From Streptomyces gilvus (GTDB lineage: Bacteria; Actinomycetota; Actinomycetes; Streptomycetales; Streptomycetaceae), in the NCBI RefSeq assembly GCF_022513565.1, contig NZ_JAKWBE010000009.1:186001-250000 (forward strand): 64,000 bases of DNA. Reading direction: 5' to 3'. Below, piece by piece: positions 31,934 to 40,154 of this stretch. The position numbers and the translations under genes were made by a program. The notes under the pieces were generated by a model, which saw only the letters and a program-made list of their open reading frames with translations, made no database searches and was not told the DNA's origin. How positions within the stretch are numbered: the first letter of the stretch is position 1; each line of letters begins with the position of its first letter.

Positions 31934-31966
31934 CATGCATGATTATGCAGAGCTCTGCATGATTCG
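31934..31966 (-). promoter_or_regulatory. ARG box upstream of argH
   Basis: Tandem imperfect palindromes: CATGCATGATTATGCA (31934-31949) and CTCTGCATGATTCG just after, both built around TGCAT/ATGCA as in actinobacterial ArgR sites. They lie about 50 bases upstream of the argH start, and argR is encoded in this window. Confidence 0.7.
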
Positions 31967-32080
31967 TCAATTCAAGGAGCGATCGCGGGCCAATCTCGAG
32001 TCGACTTGAACATGCGTAACCGCTTTCCCGTACCTCTCGCCGAACGCAGGCGCCGCGTTTGTAAACACCCGTCACACACC

Positions 32081-32098
32081 AGTGACAGAACTGTCACT
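32081..32098. promoter_or_regulatory. perfect 18-bp palindrome upstream of the secreted protein gene
   Basis: AGTGACAGAACTGTCACT has two 8-bp arms and a 2-bp centre and ends 23 bases before the start codon at 32122. There is no T run and the position is 5' of a gene, so an operator is likelier than a terminator. Confidence 0.5.
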
Positions 32099-32121
32099 CC
32101 AGACCCGAGTGAGGCATCCGC

Positions 32122-33051
32122 ATGTCCAGGGCTCTTCCGAAGTACAACAAGCGTCGCGTCGCGATCATCGGCGGCGCCGCCGCGGTGGCGCTGTCCGGAG
32201 CGGTCATCGCCGGTACCGCCCTCGCCGGGACGCCGTCCAAGAGCAGCGGCGGGAACAACGCCCGGACCCTGGCCGCGTCCCCGGGCACCATCACCTGCCC
32301 GGACGTCGCCTCGCAACTCCCGGCGATCCCGGCCTCCGCCCAGGCCGAGGTCACCCGGAACCTCACCCTGCTGCAGACCCAGATCGACGAGGCCAACAAG
32401 CGTCTGGTCGACACGGTGGGCCAGGGCGGACCGAACTTCGTGAACAACGCCATCCTGGGCCCGCTCAAGGACAAGCGCGTCGCCACGGTCAACCGCATCG
32501 CCACGGCCATCGGCCGTACGGCGGCCAAGCCGACGGGTCTGGACTCGCTGGCGCCGTGCGCCCTCAACGGGGCCGGCGGGGGCAACGCCAACGCCGGCAA
32601 CGCGAACACGGGCAACGCCAACGCCGGCAACGCGAACGCCGGAGGCGCCGCCAACGCCGGTGGTGCCGCCAACGCCGGAGGCGCCGCGAACACCGCCGCC
32701 CCGAGCGCGAGCGCCTCCGCCGCGGCGGGCGGACAGACCGGCACCGACGCCGCCGGCGTGGGCACCATCACCTGCCCGGACGTCGCCTCGCAGCTCCCCG
32801 CGATCCCGGCCTCCGCCCAGGCCGAGGTCACCCGGAACCTCACCCTGCTGCAGACCCAGATCGACGAGGCCAACAAGCGTCTGCAGACCTCCGTCGGCCA
32901 GGGCGGACCGAACTTCGTGAACAACGCGATCCTCGGCCCGCTGGCGGACAAGCGGAAGTCGACGATCGACCGCATCGCCATCGCGATCGGCCGCACCTCG
33001 ACCAAGCCGACCGGCCTGGACTCGCTGGCCGCCTGCACGCTCACCAAGTGA
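32122..33051 (+). CDS. secreted protein with two near-identical domains
   Basis: 309 residues. A signal-like N-terminus (KRRVAIIGGAAAVALSGAVIAGTALAG) leads to two copies of a roughly 94-residue alpha-helical domain (about 55-149 and 214-307), each with two cysteines (TITCPDVASQLP near the start, LAPC or LAAC near the end). A linker of repeated GNANAG/GGAANA units and Ala/Ser joins them. The domains look non-enzymatic; the Cys pair may form a disulfide. I do not recognise a function. GAGG lies ten bases before the ATG. Confidence 0.8.
   Translation: MSRALPKYNKRRVAIIGGAAAVALSGAVIAGTALAGTPSKSSGGNNARTLAASPGTITCPDVASQLPAIPASAQAEVTRNLTLLQTQIDEANKRLVDTVGQGGPNFVNNAILGPLKDKRVATVNRIATAIGRTAAKPTGLDSLAPCALNGAGGGNANAGNANTGNANAGNANAGGAANAGGAANAGGAANTAAPSASASAAAGGQTGTDAAGVGTITCPDVASQLPAIPASAQAEVTRNLTLLQTQIDEANKRLQTSVGQGGPNFVNNAILGPLADKRKSTIDRIAIAIGRTSTKPTGLDSLAACTLTK
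32284..33044 (+). repeat. internal gene duplication (offset 477 bp)
   Basis: The segment 32284-32567 recurs at 32761-33044. The first 190 bases differ at only a few positions, while the 3' third has diverged more (for example LKDKRVATVNRIATA versus LADKRKSTIDRIAIA). The offset of 477 bp is a multiple of three. Confidence 0.9.
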
Positions 33052-33134
33052 CGTGACAGGCGCTGTGGCCGCCCCGATGGAGCGCCGGCCGGGGCGGCCG
33101 CGGCGGGATCCGGCATCCGGACCCGGCAATTCCT

Positions 33135-33163
33135 TAGACAGGCGAAAGGATCGCGTTCATAAT
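33135..33163 (+). promoter_or_regulatory. promoter giving a leaderless message
   Basis: TAGACA (33135-33140) and CATAAT (33158-33163) with a 17-bp spacer match the housekeeping consensus well. The GTG start at 33172 lies 8 bases after the -10, about where transcription should begin. Confidence 0.6.
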
Positions 33164-33171
33164 CGTCAGGC

Positions 33172-33759
33172 GTGGGAAAGACTTATGAGCGCATAGACGG
33201 CAGGCTGCGTACGTTCATCGAGGCGCAGCCTCTTTTCTTCACCGCGACCGCCCCGCTCTCCGGCGACGGCACGGTCAACCTCTCCCCCAAGGGCCTGAAG
33301 GGCTCGTTCGCCGTGCTGGACGAACTCACCGTGGCCTACCTGGACTTCGCCGGGTCGAACGCCGAGACCATCGCGCATCTGCGGGAGAACGGGCGGATCA
33401 CACTGATGTGGTGCGCGTTCCAGGGACCGCCGAACATCGTGCGGGTGCACGGCCGCGGCGAGCCGGTCTTCCGTGACGACCCGCGGTTCGGTGAACTCCT
33501 CAGCCACTTCCCGGACATCGACGAGACCCGGCACGGACTGCGCGCGATCATCGTGGTGCGCGCCGAACTCGTCCGCGACACCTGCGGTTACGCCGTGCCC
33601 TTCATGACGTACGACGAGGACCGCGACCTGCACGGCAAGCGGTTCGCGCGCGAGGACGACGCCTCGCTGAACGCCTACTTCACCAAGAAGGAGCACATCG
33701 CCAGCAGCCTGGATGGACTACCCGGGCTGCCGTTGCCGCTGCCGCCCTCTACGGTCTGA
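33172..33759 (+). CDS. pyridoxamine 5'-phosphate oxidase-family FMN protein
   Basis: 195 residues of the split-barrel flavin-binding fold: FIEAQPLFFTATAPLSGDGTVNLSPKG, VAYLDFAGSNAETIAHLRENGRITLMWCAF and IVRVHGRGEPVF. It binds FMN or another flavin-like cofactor (F420 in some relatives) and reduces or oxidises an unknown small molecule. The GTG start has no good ribosome site but lies at a predicted transcription start. Its stop is 3 bases before the next gene, so the two are probably co-transcribed. Confidence 0.85.
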   Translation: MGKTYERIDGRLRTFIEAQPLFFTATAPLSGDGTVNLSPKGLKGSFAVLDELTVAYLDFAGSNAETIAHLRENGRITLMWCAFQGPPNIVRVHGRGEPVFRDDPRFGELLSHFPDIDETRHGLRAIIVVRAELVRDTCGYAVPFMTYDEDRDLHGKRFAREDDASLNAYFTKKEHIASSLDGLPGLPLPLPPSTV

Positions 33760-33762
33760 GCC

Positions 33763-34467
33763 ATGCGAACCTCTGCCGTCGCCGGCGCTCTGGCGTCCGT
33801 GTCCCTGCTGGTCCTCGGTGCCGCCGCGCCGGACGCCGTGGCACCGCTTCCCGCGCGTATGGCCGACACCGGGGGCGGGAGCCAGCTCATCACCGCCGTG
33901 GCCCCGGCGAAGGGTTCGACCACCGGCACCCTCACCTGGTGGGACCGCAGGAACGGGCGGTGGGTGAAGGCCGGCTCCGCCTCCGCCCGGTTCGGGGCGA
34001 AGGGGCTGGTCGAGGGGGCCTCACGGAAGCAGAACACGAACACGACCCCCACCGGGCTGTACGACCTTCCCTTCGCCTTCGGGATCAAGGCCGCGCCGAG
34101 CGGCACCACCTACAAGTACCGCCCGGTGCACACGAGTTCATGGTGGTGCGAGGACAACGCGTCGCGCTCCTACAACCGTTGGACCGAGCCGCGTCCCTCC
34201 GACTGCCGGGCGTCGGAGTCGGAACGGCTCGGCGCCTACCCGACGCAGTACGCGTACGCCCTCGTCATCGGGTTCAACTACCACCAGCCGGTGCGGGGAC
34301 GCGGTGCCGGCATCTTCCTGCACGTCAACGGGCGCGGGGCGACAGCCGGTTGTGTGTCCGTGCCGAGTGACGCGATGCGGGCGATCCTCCGCTGGGCCGC
34401 CCCCGGGAAGAAGCCGCACATCGCCATCGGCACCACGAGCGGGAGCACGGCGATCACTCGGTACTGA
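33763..34467 (+). CDS. L,D-transpeptidase-like (YkuD) secreted protein
   Basis: 234 residues with an N-terminal signal peptide (AVAGALASVSLLVLGAAAPDAVA). The C-terminal catalytic motif is FLHVNGRGATAGCVSVP, matching HXX14-17[S/T]HGChN-type YkuD/ErfK active sites with His and Cys present. It likely makes or remodels peptidoglycan cross-links, though this subgroup is distinct from classic Ldt enzymes. Its 3' end overlaps the convergent histidine kinase gene by 14 bases. Confidence 0.8.
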   Translation: MRTSAVAGALASVSLLVLGAAAPDAVAPLPARMADTGGGSQLITAVAPAKGSTTGTLTWWDRRNGRWVKAGSASARFGAKGLVEGASRKQNTNTTPTGLYDLPFAFGIKAAPSGTTYKYRPVHTSSWWCEDNASRSYNRWTEPRPSDCRASESERLGAYPTQYAYALVIGFNYHQPVRGRGAGIFLHVNGRGATAGCVSVPSDAMRAILRWAAPGKKPHIAIGTTSGSTAITRY

Positions 34468-35911
34468 TCCGCACGGTGAACGTCGTCGACCCCGGTCTGC
34501 TCTCCAGCTCCACGCTTCCGCCGTGCGCCTCGGTCACCGCCGCCACGATCGACAGGCCCAGGCCCGCTCCACCGCCCGAGGCGTCCGCGCGGCGGCGGTG
34601 TTCGGCCCGGGTGAAGCGTTCGAAGACGCCGGGCTGGATGTCCTCGGGGACCCCCGGGCCGTCGTCGTGGACGTGCAGGACGGCGGCGGAGTCCTCGGTC
34701 TCCAGGGTCACCGTGACCTTCGTGCCGGCGGGGGTGTGCAGACGCGCGTTGGCCAGGAGGTTGGCCACCACCTGGTGGAGGCGGTGCTGGTCGCCGACGA
34801 CGGTGACCGGTTCCTCGGGCAGGTCCAGCTCCCAGCGGTGCTCGGGGCCCGCGGCCCGGGCGTCGGTGACGGCGTCCAGGACCAGCATGGTGAGGTCGAC
34901 GGGCTGCCGTTCCAGCGGGCGGCCCGCGTCCAGCCGGGCCAGCAGCAGCATCTCGTCGACCATCTCGCCCATCCGGGACGACTCCGCGGCGATGCGTTCC
35001 AGAGCGCGGCCGATCTCCGGCGGTACCGGGCCGGGGTGCAGCAGGGCCAGTTCCGCGTGGCCCCGGACCGAGGCGACCGGGGTGCGCAGTTCGTGGCTGG
35101 CGTCGGCGGCGAAGCTGCGCAGCCGCTCCTCGCTGGCGTGCCGTTTGGTGAGCGCGTCCTCGACATGGCCCAGCATCCGGTTGAAGGCCCCGGCCACCTG
35201 GCCCACCTCGCTGCGCGGGTCGGACTCCGGGGCCCGGGGCGGCAGGGCCACCTCGCCGCTGGCGAGCGGGAGTTCGCTGACCCGGGTGGCGGTGGCCGCG
35301 ACCCGGCTGAGCGGGCGCAGCGACCAGCGCACCCAGCAGGCGCCGACCACGCCGGTGACGGTGAGCGCGGCGCCGAAGACGATCCCCGCGACCAGTTCCA
35401 GCCGGTGGACCGCGGCCTCCACCGGCTCCAGCGGCAGACCGGTGACGAGTACGTCCCCGTCGGCGCCCCGGGAGTAGACGACCCGGTAGGCGTGCAGCGC
35501 GGAGAGGCGGACGGTGTGTCCCCGGCCGTCGGCGGGAATCCCGGCGAGCGTCTTCTTGTCCCCGGCGCTCAGCGGGACGTGCTGGATGCCGTCGGAGCGG
35601 ACGACCGCCGCCTCGGTGACCTTCCCGTCGACCAGCCGGGCGCCCAGGGTGCCCGTGGACTGCCGGCGGGTGTCGCCGTTCTCGTCGCCGTCGTGGTCGT
35701 CGGGCAGCCCCTTGTGCTCCAGGCTCACGGCGAACCGGTTCCCGGCCTCGGTCAGCTGCTGGTCCAGCCGGCTAAGGAGGAACCCGTTCAGCTCGAACAC
35801 CGCGGCCACCCCCACTGCGGCGCAGCTGACCGCGAGCAGCACGACCAGGCCGACGGTGAGCCTAGCCCGCAGGGTGCGCGGCCGGGGCAGGCGCCGCCAC
35901 GGCACCCTCAT
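34454..35911 (-). CDS. two-component sensor histidine kinase
   Basis: 485 residues. Transmembrane helix 1 (about 16-38), an extracytoplasmic domain of roughly 130 residues, helix 2 (about 172-198), HAMP, then HisKA with phospho-acceptor H273 (DASHELRTPVASVRGH), N box VANLLANARLHTPAG, G1 DDGPGVP and G2 GGGAGLGLSIV. OmpR-type partner directly upstream (ATGA overlap). The external domain gives no ligand clue. Divergent from the flavin electron-transfer operon, which is its likely target. Confidence 0.93.
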   Translation of the reverse strand: MRVPWRRLPRPRTLRARLTVGLVVLLAVSCAAVGVAAVFELNGFLLSRLDQQLTEAGNRFAVSLEHKGLPDDHDGDENGDTRRQSTGTLGARLVDGKVTEAAVVRSDGIQHVPLSAGDKKTLAGIPADGRGHTVRLSALHAYRVVYSRGADGDVLVTGLPLEPVEAAVHRLELVAGIVFGAALTVTGVVGACWVRWSLRPLSRVAATATRVSELPLASGEVALPPRAPESDPRSEVGQVAGAFNRMLGHVEDALTKRHASEERLRSFAADASHELRTPVASVRGHAELALLHPGPVPPEIGRALERIAAESSRMGEMVDEMLLLARLDAGRPLERQPVDLTMLVLDAVTDARAAGPEHRWELDLPEEPVTVVGDQHRLHQVVANLLANARLHTPAGTKVTVTLETEDSAAVLHVHDDGPGVPEDIQPGVFERFTRAEHRRRADASGGGAGLGLSIVAAVTEAHGGSVELESRPGSTTFTVRISTE

Positions 35912-36648
35912 GACGCCACCGGCTTGAGCACGTACCCGGCGCCGCGCACCGTGTGGATCATCGGCTCGCGGCCCGCGTCCACCTTCTTGCGCAGGTAGGA
36001 GATGTACAGCTCGACGACATGGGCGCGGCCGCCGAAGTCGTAGGACCAGACCCGGTCGAGGATCTGCGCCTTGCTGAGGACCCGGCGCGGGTTGCGCATG
36101 AGGAAGCGGAGCAGCTCGAACTCGGTGGGCGACAGCTCGATGAGTTCGCCGGCCCGGGTGACCTCGTGGGAGTCCTCGTCCATGACCAGGTCGCCGACGG
36201 TGAGACGGGGGCCCTCCTCCAGTTGGCGGGCCATGCCGGCACGGCGCAGCAGGCCCCGGACCCGGGCGACGACCTCCTCCAGGCTGAAGGGTTTGGTGAC
36301 GTAGTCGTCGCCGCCCGCGGTGATGCCGGCGATACGGTCCTCGACCGCGTCCCGGGCGGTCAGGAACAGCACGCAGACGTCCGGTTTCACGGCGTGCAGG
36401 GAGCGCAGCACGGCGAAGCCGTCGGTGTCCGGGAGCATCACGTCGAGGACGACCGCGTCCGGCAGCAGCTCGCGGGCCTCGGCGAGCGCGGAGGCGCCGT
36501 CGCCGGCCGCGCGGACCTGCCAGCCCTCGTAGCGCAGCGCGCCTGAGAGCACCTCGGCGAGATCGGGGTCGTCGTCGACGACGAGCACGCGCAGGGGGGT
36601 GCCGTCGGGGCGGGTGAGGGCGGGACGGCCGGATCTGGTGGTGTTCAT
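35908..36648 (-). CDS. OmpR-family response regulator
   Basis: 246 residues. The receiver domain has the acidic pocket VVDDDPD, phospho-acceptor D69 in LDVMLPD, and K in YVTKPFS. The winged helix (about 150-243: LSPTEFELLRFLMRNPRRVLSKAQILDRVW, VVELYISYLRKKVD) binds direct repeats. It is the first gene of the pair with the kinase. The ribosome site GGGGAGG is only 2-4 bases from ATG 36648, so a slightly later start is possible. Matching direct repeats lie just upstream at 36697-36753. Confidence 0.93.
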   Translation of the reverse strand: MNTTRSGRPALTRPDGTPLRVLVVDDDPDLAEVLSGALRYEGWQVRAAGDGASALAEARELLPDAVVLDVMLPDTDGFAVLRSLHAVKPDVCVLFLTARDAVEDRIAGITAGGDDYVTKPFSLEEVVARVRGLLRRAGMARQLEEGPRLTVGDLVMDEDSHEVTRAGELIELSPTEFELLRFLMRNPRRVLSKAQILDRVWSYDFGGRAHVVELYISYLRKKVDAGREPMIHTVRGAGYVLKPVAS

Positions 36649-36696
36649 CTCCTCCCCAGGATCTCCCCTCGCGCCCGCGTCACGCAGCGAAGGGGG

Positions 36697-36753
36697 CTCT
36701 GAGTTTCCTCTGAGTGGGCTCGGTGAAGGTCCCGTTCAGAGGGTGCTCAGAGG
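36697..36753. promoter_or_regulatory. paired 11-bp direct repeats, response-regulator binding sites
   Basis: CTCTGAG at 36697 and 36708 (11-bp period) and TCAGAGG at 36736 and 36747 (11-bp period, opposite orientation). The two pairs face each other in the 150-base gap between the response regulator and the first ferric-reductase-like gene. OmpR-type regulators bind such one-turn direct repeats. Confidence 0.6.
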
Positions 36754-36798
36754 TTGCGGAGGCACAGTTGCGTCCCGGACAGGTGAAAGGACGCGTAT

Positions 36799-38151
36799 AT
36801 GACCACCGTGTACGAGCGGAGGGCGGCACCGCGGGTCGCGCCGCCCGTGCGGCGCTCCCCCGCGGGTGCCGTGCTCGCGCTGCTGTGGGCCGGTGCGGCC
36901 GCCGTGGTCGCGATGTGGTGGGCGGACACCGGTTCGGTGGTCGGCGCCGCGGGCTGGCTGACCGGGGCCGGGCGGATCGCCGGACTGCTGTGCGGGTACG
37001 CCTGTGCGGTGCTGGTCGGGCTGATGGCGCGGGTGCCGCTGCTGGAGCGCCGGGTCGGCTCGGACCGGGTGGCCCGCTGGCACGCGATGGCCGGCCGCTA
37101 CACGGTCTGTCTGCTGGTGGCACACGTCGTGCTGATCCTGCTCGGGTACGCCGCGCAGGACCGCGCCTCGGTGTGGCACGAGACGGTGACGGTGGTGCTG
37201 GACTACCCGGACATGCTGAAGGCCACGGCCGGCGCGGTGATCCTCCTCGCCGCCGGCATCACCTCGGCCCGCGCGGTGCGCCGCCGTACCAGCTACGAGT
37301 TCTGGTACTACGTGCACCTGCTGACCTACGCGGCGGTCTTCCTCGCCTTCTTCCACCAGCTGACCCTGGGCAACGAGTTCAACGGCCACCAGGTCGCCAC
37401 AGCCGCCTGGTACGCGCTGTACCTCGGGGTCGCCGCCCTGGTGCTGTGGTTCCGGATCCTGGCACCGGTGCGGCTGAACCTGCGCCACCGGCTGCGGGTG
37501 CAGTCCGTGCACCGGGAGGCGCCCGGCGTGTACTCGGTCGTCGTGCACGGGCGGCGGCTGGACGAACTGGGCGCACGGCCGGGGCAGTTCTTCCGCTGGC
37601 GGTTCCTCGGCGAGGGCATGGGCTGGACGTCGACGCCGTACTCGCTGTCGGCGCCGCCCCGCCCGGATCTGATGCGGATAACTGTCAAGGCGCTCGGCGA
37701 CCACAGCGCGGCCGTCTCGCTGCTGCGGCCCGGCACCCGCGTATGGGCGGAGGGGCCGTACGGCTCGATGACCGAGGACCGGCAGACCTCGCCCAGATCC
37801 CTCCTGATCGCGGCCGGCGTCGGCATCACCCCGCTGCGGGCCCTGTTCGAGACGCTCCCGGGTGAGGTGACGCTGCTGTACCGGGCCCGGACGGCCGAGG
37901 ACCTGGCCCTGGGCGCGGAGCTGGAGGCCATCGCCCGGTGGCGTGGCGCGAAGGTGCTGTACGCGCTCAACGGACCGGGCGGACAGCGCCCGAACCTGAC
38001 CGCGCAGTCGCTGCGGGCGACCTTCCCCGATCTGGCCGGCCACGACGTCTACCTCTGCGGTCCGCACGGGTTCGCCCGGGACCTGTACGAGGAGCTGCGT
38101 GCCGCCGGGGTCCCGGACCGCCGCATCCACCACGAGTCGTTCGAACTCTGA
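36799..38151 (+). CDS. ferric-reductase-like membrane flavocytochrome 1
   Basis: 450 residues. About six N-terminal helices (25-220) carry two histidine pairs placed to bind two hemes (H95, H109; H173, H186), as in ferric reductase/NOX proteins. A ferredoxin-reductase-like part follows: FAD segment GQFFRWRF and TPYSLSAPP, NAD(P) segments AAGVGITPLRALFE and YLCGPHGFARDLYEEL. It should move electrons from cytosolic NAD(P)H across the membrane. Start of a five-gene operon; AAAGGA precedes ATG 36799. About 55-60 percent similar by eye to the second copy downstream. Confidence 0.88.
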   Translation: MTTVYERRAAPRVAPPVRRSPAGAVLALLWAGAAAVVAMWWADTGSVVGAAGWLTGAGRIAGLLCGYACAVLVGLMARVPLLERRVGSDRVARWHAMAGRYTVCLLVAHVVLILLGYAAQDRASVWHETVTVVLDYPDMLKATAGAVILLAAGITSARAVRRRTSYEFWYYVHLLTYAAVFLAFFHQLTLGNEFNGHQVATAAWYALYLGVAALVLWFRILAPVRLNLRHRLRVQSVHREAPGVYSVVVHGRRLDELGARPGQFFRWRFLGEGMGWTSTPYSLSAPPRPDLMRITVKALGDHSAAVSLLRPGTRVWAEGPYGSMTEDRQTSPRSLLIAAGVGITPLRALFETLPGEVTLLYRARTAEDLALGAELEAIARWRGAKVLYALNGPGGQRPNLTAQSLRATFPDLAGHDVYLCGPHGFARDLYEELRAAGVPDRRIHHESFEL

Positions 38152-38170
38152 GACCTGTGAGGCCGTAGAA

Positions 38171-38668
38171 GTGCACGCGCTGAAGAAGAACCGCCCGCTG
38201 CGCCGGATCGTGCTGGCGAGCGCCGCCACCGTCTCCGGGATGGTGCTGCTGCTGTCCCTGAAGCCGCACACCACGCCGACGGCCGCCCTCGCCGTGCCGG
38301 CGCCCTCCAGCAGTGCGAGCGCCCCCAGCGGATCCGGCGGGTCAGGCGGCTCGGGCAGCTCGGGCAGCTCGGGAGGATCGACCACCACCGGCACGAAGAC
38401 CGTCACCGGGAGCACGGTCCAGACCCGCTGGGGTCCCGTCCAGGTGAAGATCACCGTCAAGAGCGGCAAGCTCACCGACGTGACCGCGGTGCAGTACCCC
38501 ACGGACAACCCGCGGGACCAGGAGATCAACAGCTACGCCCTGCCCCAGTTGCGCAGCGAGGCCCTGCAGGCCCAGAGCGCGAACATCGACACCGTCTCCG
38601 GGGCCACTTACACGAGTGACGGTTACCGCCAGTCACTCCAGTCCGCCCTGGACTCGGCACGCGGCTGA
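38171..38668 (+). CDS. FMN-binding-domain protein 1 (ApbE target)
   Basis: 165 residues, GTG start with GAGG eight bases upstream. The N-terminus is basic with a twin-Arg (PLRRIVLAS) and one hydrophobic segment (12-30), acting as anchor or Tat-like signal. A Ser/Gly-rich linker (45-75) and one FMN-bind domain follow. The flavinylation motif is D140-TVSGAT146-YTS, where FMN is attached to Thr in known examples. It probably accepts electrons from the flavocytochrome on the outer face. Located 19 bases after it. Confidence 0.85.
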   Translation: MHALKKNRPLRRIVLASAATVSGMVLLLSLKPHTTPTAALAVPAPSSSASAPSGSGGSGGSGSSGSSGGSTTTGTKTVTGSTVQTRWGPVQVKITVKSGKLTDVTAVQYPTDNPRDQEINSYALPQLRSEALQAQSANIDTVSGATYTSDGYRQSLQSALDSARG

Positions 38669-38743
38669 ACGCACCGGCGTCACGGCACGTATCTCTGGGC
38701 CAAGGGACCACGCCACCCCCCTTGCCCCCGCCCCGGAGGAACA

Positions 38744-40126
38744 GTGACCACCACGCTCGCAGGCGGCCGCGCCGCCCGCCGCCAGACGATGCGCCGCATC
38801 CGCCCGCGCCGCTCCCCGGCGACCGTCCTGCTGCTCGCCGTCTGGGCGGGCGCGGTCGGTGTGCTGTGGCTGTGGTGGATGAACACGCCGTCCATCGCCG
38901 ACCAGAACGGCAAGATCCTCAACGCGGGCCGGATCACCGGTCTGCTGGCCGGCTATCTGATGGCACTGGTCGTGCTGCAGATGGCCCGGGTGCCCGCGCT
39001 GGAGCGGCGGGTCGGCTCGGACCGGGTGGCCCGCTGGCACGCGATGAGCGGCCGCTACACGCTCTGCCTGGTCTTCGCGCACGTCTTCCTCATCATGTGG
39101 GGCTACGCGCTGCAGGCCGGCAAGTCGCTCGGCGACATCGTCCAGCAGACGATCGACTCCATCAACCAGCTGCCGGACATGGGCAAGGCCGCCATCGGCA
39201 CCGGCCTGTTCGTGCTGATCGGCCTCACCTCGATCGGCCCGGTCCGCCGCCGACTGCCGTACGACACCTGGTACCACGTGCACCTGCTGACGTACGGGGC
39301 CGTGTTCCTGACGTTCTGGCACCAGATCACCACCGGCAACGACTTCGCCGTCGCGCCGGCCGCCAAGACCTTCTGGTACGCGCTGTACGGCTCGGTCACC
39401 GCGCTGGTGATCTGGTACCGCATCCTCGTCCCGATCCGGCTCAACATGCGCCACCGCATGCGCGTCGAGGCGGTCATCGAGGAGACGCCGGGCATCGTGT
39501 CGGTGCTGATCGGCGGGCGCAAGCTGCACCGGATGGGCGCGGAGGCGGGGCAGTTCTTCCGCTGGCGGTTCCTCGCGCCGGGCATGCGGTTCAGCTCCCA
39601 CCCGTACTCGCTCTCCGCGGCGCCGCGGCCGGACATGCTGCGGATCACGGTCAAGGCGATCGGCGACCACAGCGCCCGGCTGCGCGAGCTGACGCCCGGC
39701 ACCCGGGTGTGGGCCGAGGGGCCGTACGGCGCCATGACCGCCCAGCGTCGCAGCCGCGGCAAGGTGCTGCTGGTGGCGGGCGGTGTGGGCATCACGCCGA
39801 TGCGGGCGCTGTTCGAGACGCTGCCGGGCGCGGCCGGCGACATCACCCTCCTCTACCGGGCCAACACCACCCAGGACCTGGCCCTGTGGGACGAGCTCGC
39901 CGCCATCGCCGACGACCGCGGCGCCCGCCTGATGTACGCCGTCAACAGCCCGGACGGGGAGCGTCCCGACATCTCGGCGGAGCGGCTGCGGCAGAAGCTG
40001 CCGGACATCGACAAGCACGACGTGTTCATGTGCGGACCGGCCGGGTTCGCGCAGTCCGTGTACGAAGCACTGCGCGGCGCGGGAGTGCCCGCCCGCCGCA
40101 TCCATCACGAGTCGTTCGAGATGTGA
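38744..40126 (+). CDS. ferric-reductase-like membrane flavocytochrome 2
   Basis: 460 residues, GTG start with GGAGGA. A paralogue of the 36799 gene along its whole length: RVGSDRVARWHAMSGRYTL, YHVHLLTYGAVFLTFWHQIT (heme-ligand His pairs), GQFFRWRFLAPGMRFSSHPYS, VAGGVGITPMRALFETLPG and FMCGPAGFAQSVYEALRGAG. It keeps all heme and nucleotide-binding features, so both copies should be active. The two may differ in partner choice, each being followed by its own FMN-bind protein. Confidence 0.88.
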   Translation: MTTTLAGGRAARRQTMRRIRPRRSPATVLLLAVWAGAVGVLWLWWMNTPSIADQNGKILNAGRITGLLAGYLMALVVLQMARVPALERRVGSDRVARWHAMSGRYTLCLVFAHVFLIMWGYALQAGKSLGDIVQQTIDSINQLPDMGKAAIGTGLFVLIGLTSIGPVRRRLPYDTWYHVHLLTYGAVFLTFWHQITTGNDFAVAPAAKTFWYALYGSVTALVIWYRILVPIRLNMRHRMRVEAVIEETPGIVSVLIGGRKLHRMGAEAGQFFRWRFLAPGMRFSSHPYSLSAAPRPDMLRITVKAIGDHSARLRELTPGTRVWAEGPYGAMTAQRRSRGKVLLVAGGVGITPMRALFETLPGAAGDITLLYRANTTQDLALWDELAAIADDRGARLMYAVNSPDGERPDISAERLRQKLPDIDKHDVFMCGPAGFAQSVYEALRGAGVPARRIHHESFEM

Positions 40127-40154
40127 GCGACGGGATTCAGGAGCCCAGGTACCG

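Noticed and set aside
34304..35998. 564-codon plus-strand frame over the histidine kinase
   Set aside because: Complement of a clear sensor kinase gene; no motif of its own.
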